Shown: one piece after another, positions 27,501 to 35,044 of the stretch
How the letters are laid out: each line of letters opens with the position of its first letter
Position numbering within the stretch: position 1 is the stretch's first letter
Assembly: GCA_049317265.1 (NCBI GenBank)
Contig: JBMOIP010000012.1
Location: 1 to 64,000 of the forward strand
Length of the DNA: 64,000 nucleotides
Direction of reading: 5' to 3'
From: CAIVAT01 sp049317265
Lineage (GTDB): Bacteria > Bacteroidota > Bacteroidia > Bacteroidales > FEN-979
Translations under genes and position numbers: made by a program
Notes under the pieces: model-generated
Seen by the model: the letters and a program-made list of their open reading frames with translations, nothing else
Database searches by the model: none
Told to the model about the DNA's origin: nothing

Positions 27501-30500
27501 ATGAAGTATCTTCGGCTCCTCGTTTTGCCGCAATTGTTGACTCGCTGGAGAACACCTATCCGAATTCAATCACCCTTGCATCAGGCGATAATTTCATCCC
27601 GGGACCTTTCTCTTTCTCAGGTGAGGATCCGCGCATGGTGCTGCCCTACAGGAACGCCTATGCCAGTTACTATAACAACCCGCTCAATCCTCCGTATGAT
27701 CTTCGCGCCGGTATTGCAAGAGCTGATATCTCTATCATGAACTTCATCGGGGTTGAAGCATCTGTACTTGGAAACCATGACTTTGACTTTGGAACTCCCG
27801 AGCTTCGCAACATTATTGGCGGGAATATTTCAGGTTCAAGCGTACGCTGGTTTGGCGCCCAGTTCCCTTACCTGAGCTCAAACCTGAATTTCATGGCCGA
27901 TCCCAATTTAAGTCCGGTGTTTACACCAATCCGCCAGGCCAACACAAATTTCATGTGCAGCCCGGCGAATACCCCGGCCCAGATTGCAGCGAAAAAGAAG
28001 CTCGCTCCCTATTGTGTCATCATGAAGAACGGTGAAAAGATTGGAGTCGTTGGCGTTACCACCCCAATGCTCGAATCCATCTCCTCTCCCGGCACTACTA
28101 CCGTGAAAAATCCGGGAGCTGGAACGAATGATATGACCCTCCTGGCTACAATTGTTCAGCCTTATATCGATACCTTAATCAACATTGAAGGCTGTAGCAA
28201 GATCATCCTCCTTTCACATCTGCAACAACTTGCTTTTGAAAAAGAGCTGGCAACCAAACTGCAGGGCGTGGATATCATCATCGCCGGTGGTTCACACACC
28301 CTGATGGCTGATGCTACCGACCGTCTGCGGGCCGGGGATGTAGCAATCGAAACCTATCCGTATCTGACTTCCGGACTGGATGGGAAACCCACAGCCATTA
28401 TCAACACCGATGGAAGCTATAAGTATGTCGGCCGTTTGGTGGTTGATTTCACCCCGGCAGGAGATATTGTTCCCGCATCAATCAACCCGGCAGTATCTGG
28501 CGCTTATGCCACCGACCAGCAGGGTCTTCAGGATGTGTGGGGCGCAAATACCCCGCTGGCTTTTGCTCCAGGAACCCGTGGGTACAGGGTGAAGTTGCTT
28601 TGCGACTCGATCGGATCTGCGATCCTCGCCAAAGATGGCAATCTTTTTGGTAAAACCAGCGTATTCCTCGAAGGACGTCGTAATTTCGTACGGACCGAAG
28701 AGACCAACCTGGGTAATCTTTCCGCCGAAGCCAATCTTTGGATGGCCAAATTCTATGATCCCTCCACTGTTATATCTATTAAAAATGGTGGCGGTATCCG
28801 TTCCATTATTGGGTATATCAACGCCTATGGTGACACTGTAATCTATCAGCCGCCCATCGCCAACCCGGCGGCAGGCAAACTGCAGGGAGATGTTTCCCAA
28901 CTCGATATTGAGAATTCACTCCGCTTCAACAATCTTCTTTCATTGCTTACAGTTGATGCAGCCGGCCTCAGAAGAACGCTTGAACACGGCGTTTCCGCTA
29001 CAGCGCCAGGTGCAACCCCGGGCCAGTTTCCTCAGGTTGCAGGTGTAAGGTTCAGTTACAACCCAACACTTCCGGTTTACAACCCAACGACCAATACAGG
29101 CGGACGTATTTTAACCGCAGTGATCACCAACGATTCCGGAACCGTTGTCCTGGATACACTCATCATGAATGGTGCGCTGTATGGCAATCCTTCCCGTACC
29201 TTTCGTCTTGCCACACTGAACTTCATGGCAGGCGGTGGTGACAACTATCCCTTCCCGATCATTGGAAGCAACAGGATCGACATCAACACGCTGCCGGTTC
29301 CCCCGGCCGTTCCAGGTGTAGCATCATTTGCAATTCCCGGTTCCGAACAGGATGCCTTTGCTGAATACATGAAAAGCCTGCATTCAACCTCACCATACAA
29401 CAAGAGCGATCGTCCTGTCACCCAGGATTACCGTATCGAGAATGTTACGTTGCGCACAGACAGTGTACTTCCACGAAGTGTTTCCCTGTCAGTTTCATCA
29501 GGAACCGGAAATGAGGCGAATCAGACCGTTATAACAGTTACTGCAGTATCTTCATTGCCTGTTCTTGGAAATCAAACCGTTACCGTTGCTGTTTCGGGAA
29601 CAAATATCACGGCAGGTGATTATACGCTAAGCAATAACATCATTACCATACTGAATGGTCAGACCACCGGATCCGTCACATTTACGGTTACAAATGATGT
29701 ATTGTTTGAAGGAACGGAAACAGCCGTGCTGACCATCAGCAATCCTTCAGCAGGACTGATCCCCGGCATCCCATTGTCGCAGAGCATATCCATCACAGAC
29801 AATGATGCCACCGTGGATCTTTTAACCTACGTCAGGATTGGCCGTTACGACCTCCCTGAACCCACGCGTACCGCTCCTCCGGCAAACAACCTGCTTGCCC
29901 AGGAAGCCTCAGCGGTTACCTATAATTGGGACACCCAAACTTTGTTTGTAGTTGGTGACGGCGGCACTTCAATTGTGCAGGTGACCAAAACAGGGCAACT
30001 GATCAACTCCATGACACTGGCCCAGGGAAATAGTCCTCAGGGGACAGAATTTTATGATCCGGAAGGACTTACTTATATCGGAAATAACACTTTTGTAATG
30101 GTTGAAGAACGCGACCGTCAGACTGTAAAGTTCATTTACAATGCCGGCACCACTTTGACCAGGAGTATGGCCCAGACCGTCAAGTTAGGCACCTTTGTGG
30201 ATAACATTGGGATTGAAGGTTTATCATATGACCCCCAGACGGCAGGCTATATCTGTGTCAAGGAGAAGAGCCCTGAAGGAATTTTCCAGACAGGTATCGA
30301 TTTCTCTGCAGGAACTGCAACGAATGGATCACCGACTACGGTAAATTCTGTCAACCTTTTTGATCCTGCACTGGCGAATCTGTCGGATTTGGCCGATGTC
30401 TTTGCACTGTGCAACCTGCCAGCGCTGACCGGACAGTCCAATTCAGGTAACCTGTTGTTATTGAGCCAGGAGTCTGTAAAGATTGAAAATATCGACCGGA

Positions 30501-32572
30501 CTGGAGTCATCTCAAGTTCACTCACCATCGTCAATGATCCTGGTAATCCTTTATCAGCAGCAGAACATCAGCATGAAGGTATCACAATGGACAATGATGG
30601 CTTCATTTATACGGTATGTGAGAATGGTGGAGGTGATTTTGATCATCCGCAAGTCTGGATCTACGCCCCTTCCACATTCATCTATGCAAACCAGGCTCCT
30701 CTTTCGGTGAGCATGGCAGCTTCTACCACAACATTAGCAGAAAACACCAGCACCGTGGCAAACATCAAACTTGGTTATATTGATATCAGCGACGACGGTA
30801 TGGGCAGCAATGACCTCAGTCTGAGCGGAGCCGATGCCGGTTATTTTGAGATCATCAATAACAATTTATATCTCAAAGCCGGTACTGTGCTGGATTACGA
30901 AACCAAGTCAACCTATACAGTCACCGTTAATGTTAACGATGCGACCATTGGCAGCACTCCGGACGTCACTACGGTATTTACCCTCCATATCACGGATATT
31001 GTTGAAACCGCAACAGTCATTATCTCCGAGGTCACACCCTGGAGCAGCGGCAACAGCCCAATTGGCGCCGACTGGTTTGAAGTAACAAACACTGGAAACA
31101 TCGCGGCAAACATTACCGGATGGAAAGTTGACGACAACTCAAACACCTTTGGTAACTCGTTAGCTTTGAATGGTATTACGAGTATTGCTCCGGGCGAATC
31201 TGTCATCTTCATCGAAACTGCTAACCTGGCATCCACTTCAGCTACTTTCAGGAGCAACTGGTTCGGAGCAAATCCACCTTCAGGTTTGCAGATCGGAAAC
31301 TATTCAGGAGCAGGAATTGGCCTCAGCACGGGTGGTGATGCAGTTAATCTTTACAACGCTTCAGGCGTTCTTCAGGCTAATGTTTCCTTCGGTACTTCTA
31401 CAACAATAGCACCTTACAGGAGCTTTGACAATGCTGCCGGTCTTAACAATGCTGTCATATCGCAGCTGAGTGCAGCGGGTGTTAACGGCGCATTTATTGC
31501 TGTGAACAGCTCCAACGAGATAGGTTCACCGGGAAGGATCTCTTGTCCTGTGGTTACACCAACCATTACGGGTGCTTTGACCTTCTGCGAGGGCAGTTCA
31601 ACAGTGTTGGATGCAGGTGCAGGCTATTCGAGTTACCTGTGGTCAACAACCGCGACAACTCAGACCATCACCGTCTCCTCTGCAGGCACATACACCGTCA
31701 CTGTTACCACCGCAGCTATCTGCTACGGTACAGCTTCGGTCACTACCACTGTCAATCCTTCGTTACCGGTAAGTATTACCATTGTACCATCAGCGAACCC
31801 TGTCCTTACCGGCGCTTCTGTGACCTTCACAGCAACACCAGTTAATGGCGGGATCTCCCCTGCATACCAGTGGAATGTAAACGCTGCGATTGTATCTGGA
31901 GCGACAGACGTAACCTATACCTTTGTTCCCACTAATGGCGACGTGGTCAATTGCATCCTTACGTCAAATGCTGTGTGTGCGACCAACAACCCTGCGACAT
32001 CCAACTTGGTGACAATGATTGTCAGCACGATTCCCGCAATTACCGCAGTATCCGCTGATATCTCCAATGGACAAACAGAATGTTACAATGCAACGCAGAC
32101 CATTACGGTTGGCGGCATCAACGGAACATTCAACATTCATAATGGCGGTAGCGCCACCATGATTGCAGGGGTGAATATTATATATGAACCCGGTACGGTT
32201 ATTGAAGCTGGTGGTTACATGCACGGTTATATTGCTCCAGGAGGTCCGTGGTGCGGTGCCAAATCAGCCACTATTGTCACCACGGTTGATGAAGGTGAAA
32301 CCAAATCACCGGCTTCATTTGAATCATCCTCCTTTGTGGTATACCCCAACCCCTCACATGGCGATTTCACAATCGAACAAAAAGGCAGTGAAATCTACAG
32401 CAACATCCACATCAACATTTATGGAATGCAAGGGAACAAGGTCTACTCTAAGCAAAATCCCGGAAACCGCAGAACGGCATGCAGCCTCCAGGGCATTTCT
32501 GCAGGAATCTATTACATCCAGGTCGTAGCCGATGGCAAAATCAGCAATCTCAAACTGGTTATAACCCGGTAG
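24566..32572 (+). CDS. Giant T9SS-exported multidomain phosphoesterase (PhoX-like + 5'-nucleotidase-like)
   Basis: A protein of 2,668 residues. Order by eye: signal peptide to ~24; propeller-like region 25-345; Fn3-like 349-447; PhoX/DUF839-like propeller 450-910 (FTLLMNHEL, FSRPEDGAWDP); calcineurin-like phosphoesterase from 966; 5'-nucleotidase C-terminal domain ~1360-1630 with substrate motifs NGGGIR (1407-1412) and GGGDNYPF; Calx-beta ~1636-1750; SdiA-regulated-type propeller ~1752-2042 (YDPEGLTYIGNNTFVMVEERD); cadherin-like 2044-2149; lamin-tail domain 2150-2325; Ig-like domains; a stacked beta domain; T9SS type A sorting domain ~2588-2668 (VVYPNPSHGDFTIEQ). The phosphoesterase metal motifs are partly altered: D973-x-E975, D1008, GN1070-H1071-D, LSH1218, GGSH1244. 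It probably releases phosphate from nucleotides or other organophosphates at the cell surface; whether the altered centre is active is not shown. Confidence 0.8.
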   Translation: MRRFLALLMLVATFWPWSGRMEAQTPYTTGNLVVLRVGDGIAALSSSSTAIFLDEYSSTGTWVQAHPLPTSGANVFSNSGSATSEGQITLSPDSYYLLLAGYNTGPGLASIANTSSVTVNRKLLRVDNSDGYTLQTSSTAFNANNIRGGVTNGTDFWAAGTSGTAGANGIQYFGTGTPVQVSSTITNTRVVNIFNSQLYFSTGSAPVGIYAVGSGLPVTTGNVSSLVIAGTGTSPSPYGFSFNAATDICYIADDRTAANGGGIQKFTKTAGIWSLQYTLSVGTVGARGLTVDWTGANPVIYATSAEGSANRIVKITDTGAGSIYSTLATSATNTIFRGIAFAPVPMPSPTTATLAASLVESTSATLNGTVNANNVSTTVSFEYGLTDAYGTTVAGVPSPVTGSSTVSVSASIMGLTPGTTYHFRVTGISAGGTSYGSDLTFTTIAAYTGPTSSATPYIIPQSAGVTTTSLLTVPDAIGPFTMCGVPDGLGAFDNNDGTFTLLMNHELGNNLGAVRSHGSIGSFVSKWIINKTTLAVQSGSDLMVNVNLWDPFTSTYTTYNSSNPSILARFGRFCSADLPAPSAFHNSGAGVGTPERIFMTGEEVNDESRGMAHIATGPNAGTSWELPALGKGAWENEVACPASGNRTVVALLNDGTDGQVYFYIGQKTATGNEIERAGLTNGHPWGLIVSGFPVERVNGTTINTPPSPGTAFTLVDLGDVRTLTGAALNTLSNTNGVTKFSRPEDGAWDPQHPNDFYFNTTDQFANGYSRLWKLHFTDILNPQLGGTITAVLDGTEGQKMLDNLAIDQYGHIILQEDVGSNAHNGKMWQYTIATDNLKLVAAHDPSRFGDIGVPATAPFNQDEESSGIIDVQSILGPGKFLTSDQAHYSVPLPAVEGGQLLMFFNPDTYASNLCATTSTTTVNTYTSYSWNGNTYTTPGTYTYHTTNVAGCDSTATLILNFVNFPLQILHGSDFEASTDEVSSAPRFAAIVDSLENTYPNSITLASGDNFIPGPFSFSGEDPRMVLPYRNAYASYYNNPLNPPYDLRAGIARADISIMNFIGVEASVLGNHDFDFGTPELRNIIGGNISGSSVRWFGAQFPYLSSNLNFMADPNLSPVFTPIRQANTNFMCSPANTPAQIAAKKKLAPYCVIMKNGEKIGVVGVTTPMLESISSPGTTTVKNPGAGTNDMTLLATIVQPYIDTLINIEGCSKIILLSHLQQLAFEKELATKLQGVDIIIAGGSHTLMADATDRLRAGDVAIETYPYLTSGLDGKPTAIINTDGSYKYVGRLVVDFTPAGDIVPASINPAVSGAYATDQQGLQDVWGANTPLAFAPGTRGYRVKLLCDSIGSAILAKDGNLFGKTSVFLEGRRNFVRTEETNLGNLSAEANLWMAKFYDPSTVISIKNGGGIRSIIGYINAYGDTVIYQPPIANPAAGKLQGDVSQLDIENSLRFNNLLSLLTVDAAGLRRTLEHGVSATAPGATPGQFPQVAGVRFSYNPTLPVYNPTTNTGGRILTAVITNDSGTVVLDTLIMNGALYGNPSRTFRLATLNFMAGGGDNYPFPIIGSNRIDINTLPVPPAVPGVASFAIPGSEQDAFAEYMKSLHSTSPYNKSDRPVTQDYRIENVTLRTDSVLPRSVSLSVSSGTGNEANQTVITVTAVSSLPVLGNQTVTVAVSGTNITAGDYTLSNNIITILNGQTTGSVTFTVTNDVLFEGTETAVLTISNPSAGLIPGIPLSQSISITDNDATVDLLTYVRIGRYDLPEPTRTAPPANNLLAQEASAVTYNWDTQTLFVVGDGGTSIVQVTKTGQLINSMTLAQGNSPQGTEFYDPEGLTYIGNNTFVMVEERDRQTVKFIYNAGTTLTRSMAQTVKLGTFVDNIGIEGLSYDPQTAGYICVKEKSPEGIFQTGIDFSAGTATNGSPTTVNSVNLFDPALANLSDLADVFALCNLPALTGQSNSGNLLLLSQESVKIENIDRTGVISSSLTIVNDPGNPLSAAEHQHEGITMDNDGFIYTVCENGGGDFDHPQVWIYAPSTFIYANQAPLSVSMAASTTTLAENTSTVANIKLGYIDISDDGMGSNDLSLSGADAGYFEIINNNLYLKAGTVLDYETKSTYTVTVNVNDATIGSTPDVTTVFTLHITDIVETATVIISEVTPWSSGNSPIGADWFEVTNTGNIAANITGWKVDDNSNTFGNSLALNGITSIAPGESVIFIETANLASTSATFRSNWFGANPPSGLQIGNYSGAGIGLSTGGDAVNLYNASGVLQANVSFGTSTTIAPYRSFDNAAGLNNAVISQLSAAGVNGAFIAVNSSNEIGSPGRISCPVVTPTITGALTFCEGSSTVLDAGAGYSSYLWSTTATTQTITVSSAGTYTVTVTTAAICYGTASVTTTVNPSLPVSITIVPSANPVLTGASVTFTATPVNGGISPAYQWNVNAAIVSGATDVTYTFVPTNGDVVNCILTSNAVCATNNPATSNLVTMIVSTIPAITAVSADISNGQTECYNATQTITVGGINGTFNIHNGGSATMIAGVNIIYEPGTVIEAGGYMHGYIAPGGPWCGAKSATIVTTVDEGETKSPASFESSSFVVYPNPSHGDFTIEQKGSEIYSNIHINIYGMQGNKVYSKQNPGNRRTACSLQGISAGIYYIQVVADGKISNLKLVITR

Positions 32573-32601
32573 CGATCACGCTCACTGTTTCTCTATTTCG
32601 C

Positions 32602-32638
32602 AGGGCTGCCTCCATTCATTGAGGCGGCCCTGTTTTTT
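32602..32638 (+). terminator. Rho-independent terminator after the large phosphoesterase gene
   Basis: AGGGCTGCCTC (32602-32612), an 8-base loop, then GAGGCGGCCCT (32621-32631): an 11-bp GC-rich stem with one G-U pair, followed by GTTTTTT. It starts 30 bases after the stop codon. It overlaps the 3' end of the converging histidine kinase gene, whose stop codon lies within the loop. Confidence 0.88.
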
Positions 32639-34538
32639 CGTGGCCGGGACCGGCGCAGTTGAAAGAATTGTACTTTTTAATTAATTCAAGCAATCCCTCT
32701 TTGTTGATCGGTTTTGAAATATAATCGGTGCACCCGGCTTCCAGGGCTTTCCGGCGGTCTCCGGTCATACCATATGCCGTGTGGGCAATGATGACAACGT
32801 TGCTGTTAAACATCCTGATTTGCCGGGTGGCCTCATGGCCATTCATCCCGGGCATCCTGATATCCATCAAAATAAGATCGGTGTCGGGGTTTGCCCTGCA
32901 GACTTCAATGGCTTCAACACCTGTTTTCACCTGGATAATCTCGCTTGACAACCCTTTTACAACAATCGTGATCAATTGCCTGGATATTTCATCGTCCTCC
33001 ACAACCATGATCTTTATTTTGCGGGTTACGGCATTTGAAGATCGTGTTTTAACCTCGTTTGGTTCATTGGTTACCGGAGTTAAATTACAAGGCACTTTTT
33101 TTGCAGGAAGGGTAAACAGGAAAGTAGAGCCAACACCTACTTCACTTACAACGGACACCTCTCCTCCCAGCATTTCAACATAGGCCTTGGTTATTCCAAG
33201 TCCAAGACCAGCTCCCTGCCGAGCCATCTTATCCCCGATATCTGCCTGGATAAATCGCTCGAAGATCGCTTCCATGCGGTCTTCAGGAATCCCGATGCCA
33301 GTATCAGTCACGAAAAACTCGAGGTGGTCGCTTTTTTTATGGTAACCGATCGCGATCGACCCATGGTCAGTAAATTTTATCGCATTTTTTACCAGGTTGG
33401 TCAGGATGATATAGAGTTTTTCAGGGTCGGTATTAATGGTGGCCTCGTATGCCGGTAAAGTACTGATTAATGACAACTTCAATCCTTTTGCTTCGGCTTC
33501 GGGTTTAAAAAATGTATAGATGTATTCGAGTTGTTCGTTGATGTTCGACATGTTTTCACAAACCTTCATCACCCCCGATTCAATCTTCGCTATATCGATG
33601 ATGTCGTTGATAATATTGAGCATCCGGTGACCACTCTTCTCTATGATGTGGATATAGTTGAGATACTGGTCGCCCGTAAGATCAGGCTCCTTAAGCAGTT
33701 CGGCAAAACCGAGAATCCCGTTCATCGGGGTTCGGATCTCGTGGCTCATGTTGGCAAGGAAGGCAGATTTTAGGCGGTCGCTCTCTTCTGCTCTCTCCTT
33801 GGCTTTAATCAATTCGGCCTCAACTTGCTTGATGTCGTCAATGTTGCGGACATTCACGACAATGGCATTAATATAGGGATTGTTCAGGAAATTCTGGGCG
33901 ACGGCTTCAAACCAAACATATCCCCTGGTTTTGTGGATATGTCTGTATTGAACCTTACCAATAAAGTTGTAATCCGTCAGTATCTGGCTGAATGAACTCA
34001 AAACATGCTCAAAATCATCAGGATGAATGACATTGTCTATTGGTCCAAGCAACTCCTCCACAGTATATCCTGTTTCCCGCTCTCCTGCATCGCTCACGAA
34101 GAACTGCTCGCCGCTTGCATTGATAAGAACAAAGGCATCATTAGAATTTTTGATCATCAACCGGAGTTTCTCCTCACTCACTTCAGCCCGCTCCTTTGCT
34201 GCAACCAGCTCATTCTCCGCTGTTTTTCGTGAGTTGATATCAAGAACAAATCCGTCGATGAATACATCCTCCGAACCCGGAAGCGTTATCAGTTTAGCAT
34301 GGATCGACACCCAAATAATCGTTGCGTCCTGCCTGATGTATTGGGCATGATGGTCATGAACCGAACCGTTTTTCTTCAACAAATTCAGATATTCATCTCT
34401 TTTTTCCGGATATAACCAGATTTGGGAGTCAGGCCGGTTGATAAACACAAATGCTTCATCCAATGTTTTAAATCCTAAAATCATTTGAAGTGAATGATTC
34501 ATGTGGATTACATTCCCATCAAGGGTTGTCCGGAACAT
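32616..34538 (-). CDS. Hybrid sensor histidine kinase, C-terminal part of a frameshifted gene
   Basis: Encodes 640 residues: two PAS/PAC units (~1-110 and ~125-240), HisKA with H-box MSHEIRTPMNG (phosphorylated His266), HATPase with N and G boxes (NLVKNAIKF; DTGIGIP; GAGLGLGI), and a receiver domain with phospho-acceptor Asp559 in LILMDIRMPGMNG. The last residues (GPGHEKTGPPQ) are encoded by the terminator of the converging gene. The apparent start MFRTTLDGN is internal: upstream bases in this frame read YRYLFDNAIEG, a PAS opening, and the preceding 165-residue PAS frame joins it after a one-base deletion at ~34573-34575. It relays an unknown signal from a soluble PAS array to its own receiver; no output domain is present. 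Confidence 0.82.
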   Translation of the reverse strand: MFRTTLDGNVIHMNHSLQMILGFKTLDEAFVFINRPDSQIWLYPEKRDEYLNLLKKNGSVHDHHAQYIRQDATIIWVSIHAKLITLPGSEDVFIDGFVLDINSRKTAENELVAAKERAEVSEEKLRLMIKNSNDAFVLINASGEQFFVSDAGERETGYTVEELLGPIDNVIHPDDFEHVLSSFSQILTDYNFIGKVQYRHIHKTRGYVWFEAVAQNFLNNPYINAIVVNVRNIDDIKQVEAELIKAKERAEESDRLKSAFLANMSHEIRTPMNGILGFAELLKEPDLTGDQYLNYIHIIEKSGHRMLNIINDIIDIAKIESGVMKVCENMSNINEQLEYIYTFFKPEAEAKGLKLSLISTLPAYEATINTDPEKLYIILTNLVKNAIKFTDHGSIAIGYHKKSDHLEFFVTDTGIGIPEDRMEAIFERFIQADIGDKMARQGAGLGLGITKAYVEMLGGEVSVVSEVGVGSTFLFTLPAKKVPCNLTPVTNEPNEVKTRSSNAVTRKIKIMVVEDDEISRQLITIVVKGLSSEIIQVKTGVEAIEVCRANPDTDLILMDIRMPGMNGHEATRQIRMFNSNVVIIAHTAYGMTGDRRKALEAGCTDYISKPINKEGLLELIKKYNSFNCAGPGHEKTGPPQ

Positions 34539-35005
34539 CCCTTCAATAGCGTTGTCAAAAAGGTACCGGTAGTTTGTTCGCTTTGCCTGAAGGCCGCTTC
34601 AGCCTGTTTTCTGTCATGAATGTTCCTGCCGCTGAAAATATATTGTTTGGTGCCACTGTTTGTATCCTCCTTCAATAATTGTCCAATGACATCATACCAA
34701 TAGTAATCACCATTTACCCCACGCATCCTGAATTCAATTTCTTTTCTGCATGCGTCTTTGACCATGGAGGCAAACTCATTCATGGCCACAGGAACATCCT
34801 CATGGTGAACAAGTTCAAAAACATTTTTGCCAATCAAGTCATGCGTGTTATATCCCAGCTGAATGACAGATTCTGAAGAATACGTTATTATGCCTGAAGT
34901 ATCAGTAATGACAATCGCATCAACCATATTGCGGGTAACATCCTGCAGGATCCGGTTGGTTTCACGAAGCATCAGCAGTTCATCCTGTAGATTATTCTCT
35001 GCCAT
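34508..35005 (-). CDS. PAS-domain N-terminal part of the frameshifted hybrid histidine kinase
   Basis: Encodes 165 residues. A short N-terminal coiled segment (LQDELLMLRETNRILQDV) leads into a PAS domain (MVDAIVITDTSGIITYSS to DYYWYDVIGQLLKED) and a PAC ending QYIFSGRNIHDRKQAEAAFRQSEQ. The next residues, TTGTFLTTLLKG, are out of frame. Restoring one base in the AAA run at 34573-34575 gives EQNYRYLFDNAIEGMFRTT, which continues into the following kinase. The complete protein would be about 810 residues. No membrane segment is present, so the intact protein would be cytoplasmic. Confidence 0.75.
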   Translation of the reverse strand: MAENNLQDELLMLRETNRILQDVTRNMVDAIVITDTSGIITYSSESVIQLGYNTHDLIGKNVFELVHHEDVPVAMNEFASMVKDACRKEIEFRMRGVNGDYYWYDVIGQLLKEDTNSGTKQYIFSGRNIHDRKQAEAAFRQSEQTTGTFLTTLLKGCSGQPLMGM

Positions 35006-35044
35006 GAGGTTGCTCTTTAATTATATTGGGTCTGGCTCTCAGTT

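Noticed and set aside
25600..32300. Glycine/threonine-rich stretches considered as possible DNA repeats in the giant gene
   Set aside because: Composition bias of beta-rich secreted domains; no direct repeat of useful length was seen.
35006..35044. Promoter sought before the frameshifted kinase
   Set aside because: No TAnnTTTG element in the short gap; the gene probably depends on upstream transcription.
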